From an uncultured Prevotella sp. (GTDB lineage Bacteria > Bacteroidota > Bacteroidia > Bacteroidales > Bacteroidaceae), in the NCBI GenBank assembly GCA_900541335.1, contig UQJC01000074.1, positions 1 through 7,223 of the forward strand: a DNA stretch of 7,223 nucleotides, read 5' to 3'. The position numbers were made by a program, and so were the translations under genes. The notes beneath the pieces were generated by a model. That model saw only the letters and a list, made by a program, of their open reading frames with translations, did no database searches and was not told the origin of the DNA. Below, one piece after another: positions 6,698-7,223 of this stretch. Numbering within the stretch: the stretch's first letter is position 1; the number at the start of each line of letters is the position of its first letter.

Positions 6698-6729
6698 CAA
6701 ATTTGTTTATTCCATTTTATTTAAACAAG
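6698..6729 (-). promoter_or_regulatory. Putative promoter of the beta-barrel gene
   Basis: On the minus strand CAAATTTG (6705-6698) matches TAnnTTTG at 7 of 8 positions. A CTTG (6729-6726), 3 of 4 matches to the -33 TTTG, lies 20 bp upstream, the normal Bacteroides spacing. The predicted start is near 6691, leaving a leader of about 32 nt that is A/T-rich before the ATG at 6659. This is the only promoter candidate in the window with both elements. A C10 run ends in the -33 element, so its last C is shared with it. Confidence 0.5.
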
Positions 6730-6738
6730 GGGGGGGGG
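6729..6738. repeat. Homopolymer run of ten G (C on the gene strand)
   Basis: Ten consecutive G at 6729-6738 in otherwise AT-rich DNA, ending directly against the predicted -33 element of the beta-barrel gene, 70 bp before its start codon. Runs of this length slip readily during replication. Confidence 0.9.
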
Positions 6739-6874
6739 TATGTTTTTCAATCGTTTTTTACGACATCGTGTCCAATTGCACTGATTCTTAGGAAAGTATA
6801 TACTTCACGCCCTATCCCTGGATGTTCGTTCTTTTTGAAAAAGGATTTCGAAGCTGAAGATAAGAAGTAGGTAT

Positions 6875-6984
6875 TGTACGGTGGCGGCATGCTGCGCCCC
6901 TTTTATGGGCATACCTCAATCGAACTTCGTTTGCCCGGGATTCATTTACTTCTGCTTTGGGTCGCGGCATGCCGCGACCGTACA
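6875..6984. repeat. 110-bp inverted-repeat element with GC-rich palindromic arms
   Basis: The arm at 6875-6899 (TGTACGGTGGCGGCATGC...) and the reverse complement of 6960-6984 (TGTACGGTCGCGGCATGC...) agree at 22 of 25 bases. The right arm contains a perfect 20-bp palindrome, GGTCGCGGC-AT-GCCGCGACC (6960-6979); the left one is an imperfect version (6880-6899). Between them GGGCA (6907-6911) and TGCCC (6932-6936) can pair. The conceptual reverse translation resembles short spurious ORFs I remember from many Bacteroides/Phocaeicola annotations, which suggests a dispersed intergenic repeat; that is recollection, not a search. Neither the flank 6739-6874 nor 6985-7133 shows a credible gene. Confidence 0.7.
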
Positions 6985-7133
6985 TCCTTGCCACCCACTC
7001 CTGCAGCATCAGGTCGGCTCCCTTTCGAGTAACCTATACAGCAACGGACTCCAACCTATTCACGAACTTGACCACCTCCTACAAAAGCCGTTATCCTTCG
7101 TTGAAATCCGTGGAACCTCCCCATACGAAAGCT

Positions 7134-7223
7134 GTAAAAGAAGGTCTAAACACTGGGGATGACCTACTCGGAACCCGTAAAAGAAGGTCTAAACACTGGG
7201 GATGACAAACACGGAACCCGTAA
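7134..7223. repeat. 43-bp direct tandem repeat, continuing past the window edge
   Basis: The unit begins GTAAAAGAAGGTCTAAACAC. The first copy is 7134-7176, the second 7177-7219, and a third starts at 7220 (GTAA) and is cut off. The two full copies differ at only three positions (7164/7207, 7165/7208, 7168/7211). The period is not a multiple of three, so it is not a coding repeat, and there are no unique spacers as in a CRISPR array. Confidence 0.85.

Noticed and set aside
6812..7205. Small open frames on both strands in the right flank (6812-7009 minus, 6881-7162 plus, 6957-7205 plus)
   Set aside because: They read through the palindromic element and the 43-bp repeat in different frames and lack domain features. 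Both plus-strand frames end in the same KRRSKHWG because the repeat is not a multiple of three.
7134..7223. CRISPR array
   Set aside because: The whole 43-bp period is nearly identical; there are no unique spacers of 30 bases or more and no cas genes.

Overview
The window looks like chromosomal DNA from a member of the Bacteroidales, most likely Bacteroides or Phocaeicola. The evidence is a DUF4348-type lipoprotein, an outer-membrane beta-barrel protein with a carboxypeptidase-regulatory-like N-terminus, a Bacteroidetes-style PBP1A N-terminus, TAnnTTTG-type -7 promoter boxes, no clear Shine-Dalgarno sequences, and several palindromic intergenic repeats. Genus and species cannot be fixed from the sequence alone.

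All five supported genes lie on the minus strand. In transcription order (right to left) they are: a 957-residue outer-membrane beta-barrel protein (6659-3786); a small DUF4348-like lipoprotein (3387-2572); MurB (2358-1357); a PhnP-like metallo-beta-lactamase-fold hydrolase (1191-427); and the first 48 codons of a class A penicillin-binding protein (144-1), cut by the window edge. MurB makes a peptidoglycan precursor and the class A PBP polymerises it, so the left half is a cell-wall neighbourhood. The other three are envelope-associated or of unknown substrate. Gaps of about 165-400 bp separate all the genes, so this is not a tightly packed operon.

Most of the unusual signal is between the genes. 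(1) The 282-bp gap before the PBP gene holds a minus-strand TAnnTTTG promoter box followed by about 200 nt of nested complementary segments, a candidate structured leader RNA or small RNA. (2) Two related imperfect inverted repeats built from 7-8-nt GAGTTTA/GTTGAAG-like words lie just 3' of murB and of the lipoprotein gene. (3) The gap 3' of the beta-barrel gene holds a strong two-tier hairpin and a 124-bp element with 25-27-bp inverted arms. (4) The flank upstream of the beta-barrel gene has a run of ten G/C pairs abutting the predicted -33 element, a 110-bp inverted-repeat element with GC-rich palindromic arms, and a 43-bp tandem repeat running off the window. The palindrome core of this flank recurs in the hairpin at 3719-3762.

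The ordinary genes carry no evidence of a new enzyme system, phage or defence island. The best candidate for something undescribed is the structured RNA upstream of the PBP gene, followed by the homopolymer at the beta-barrel promoter.
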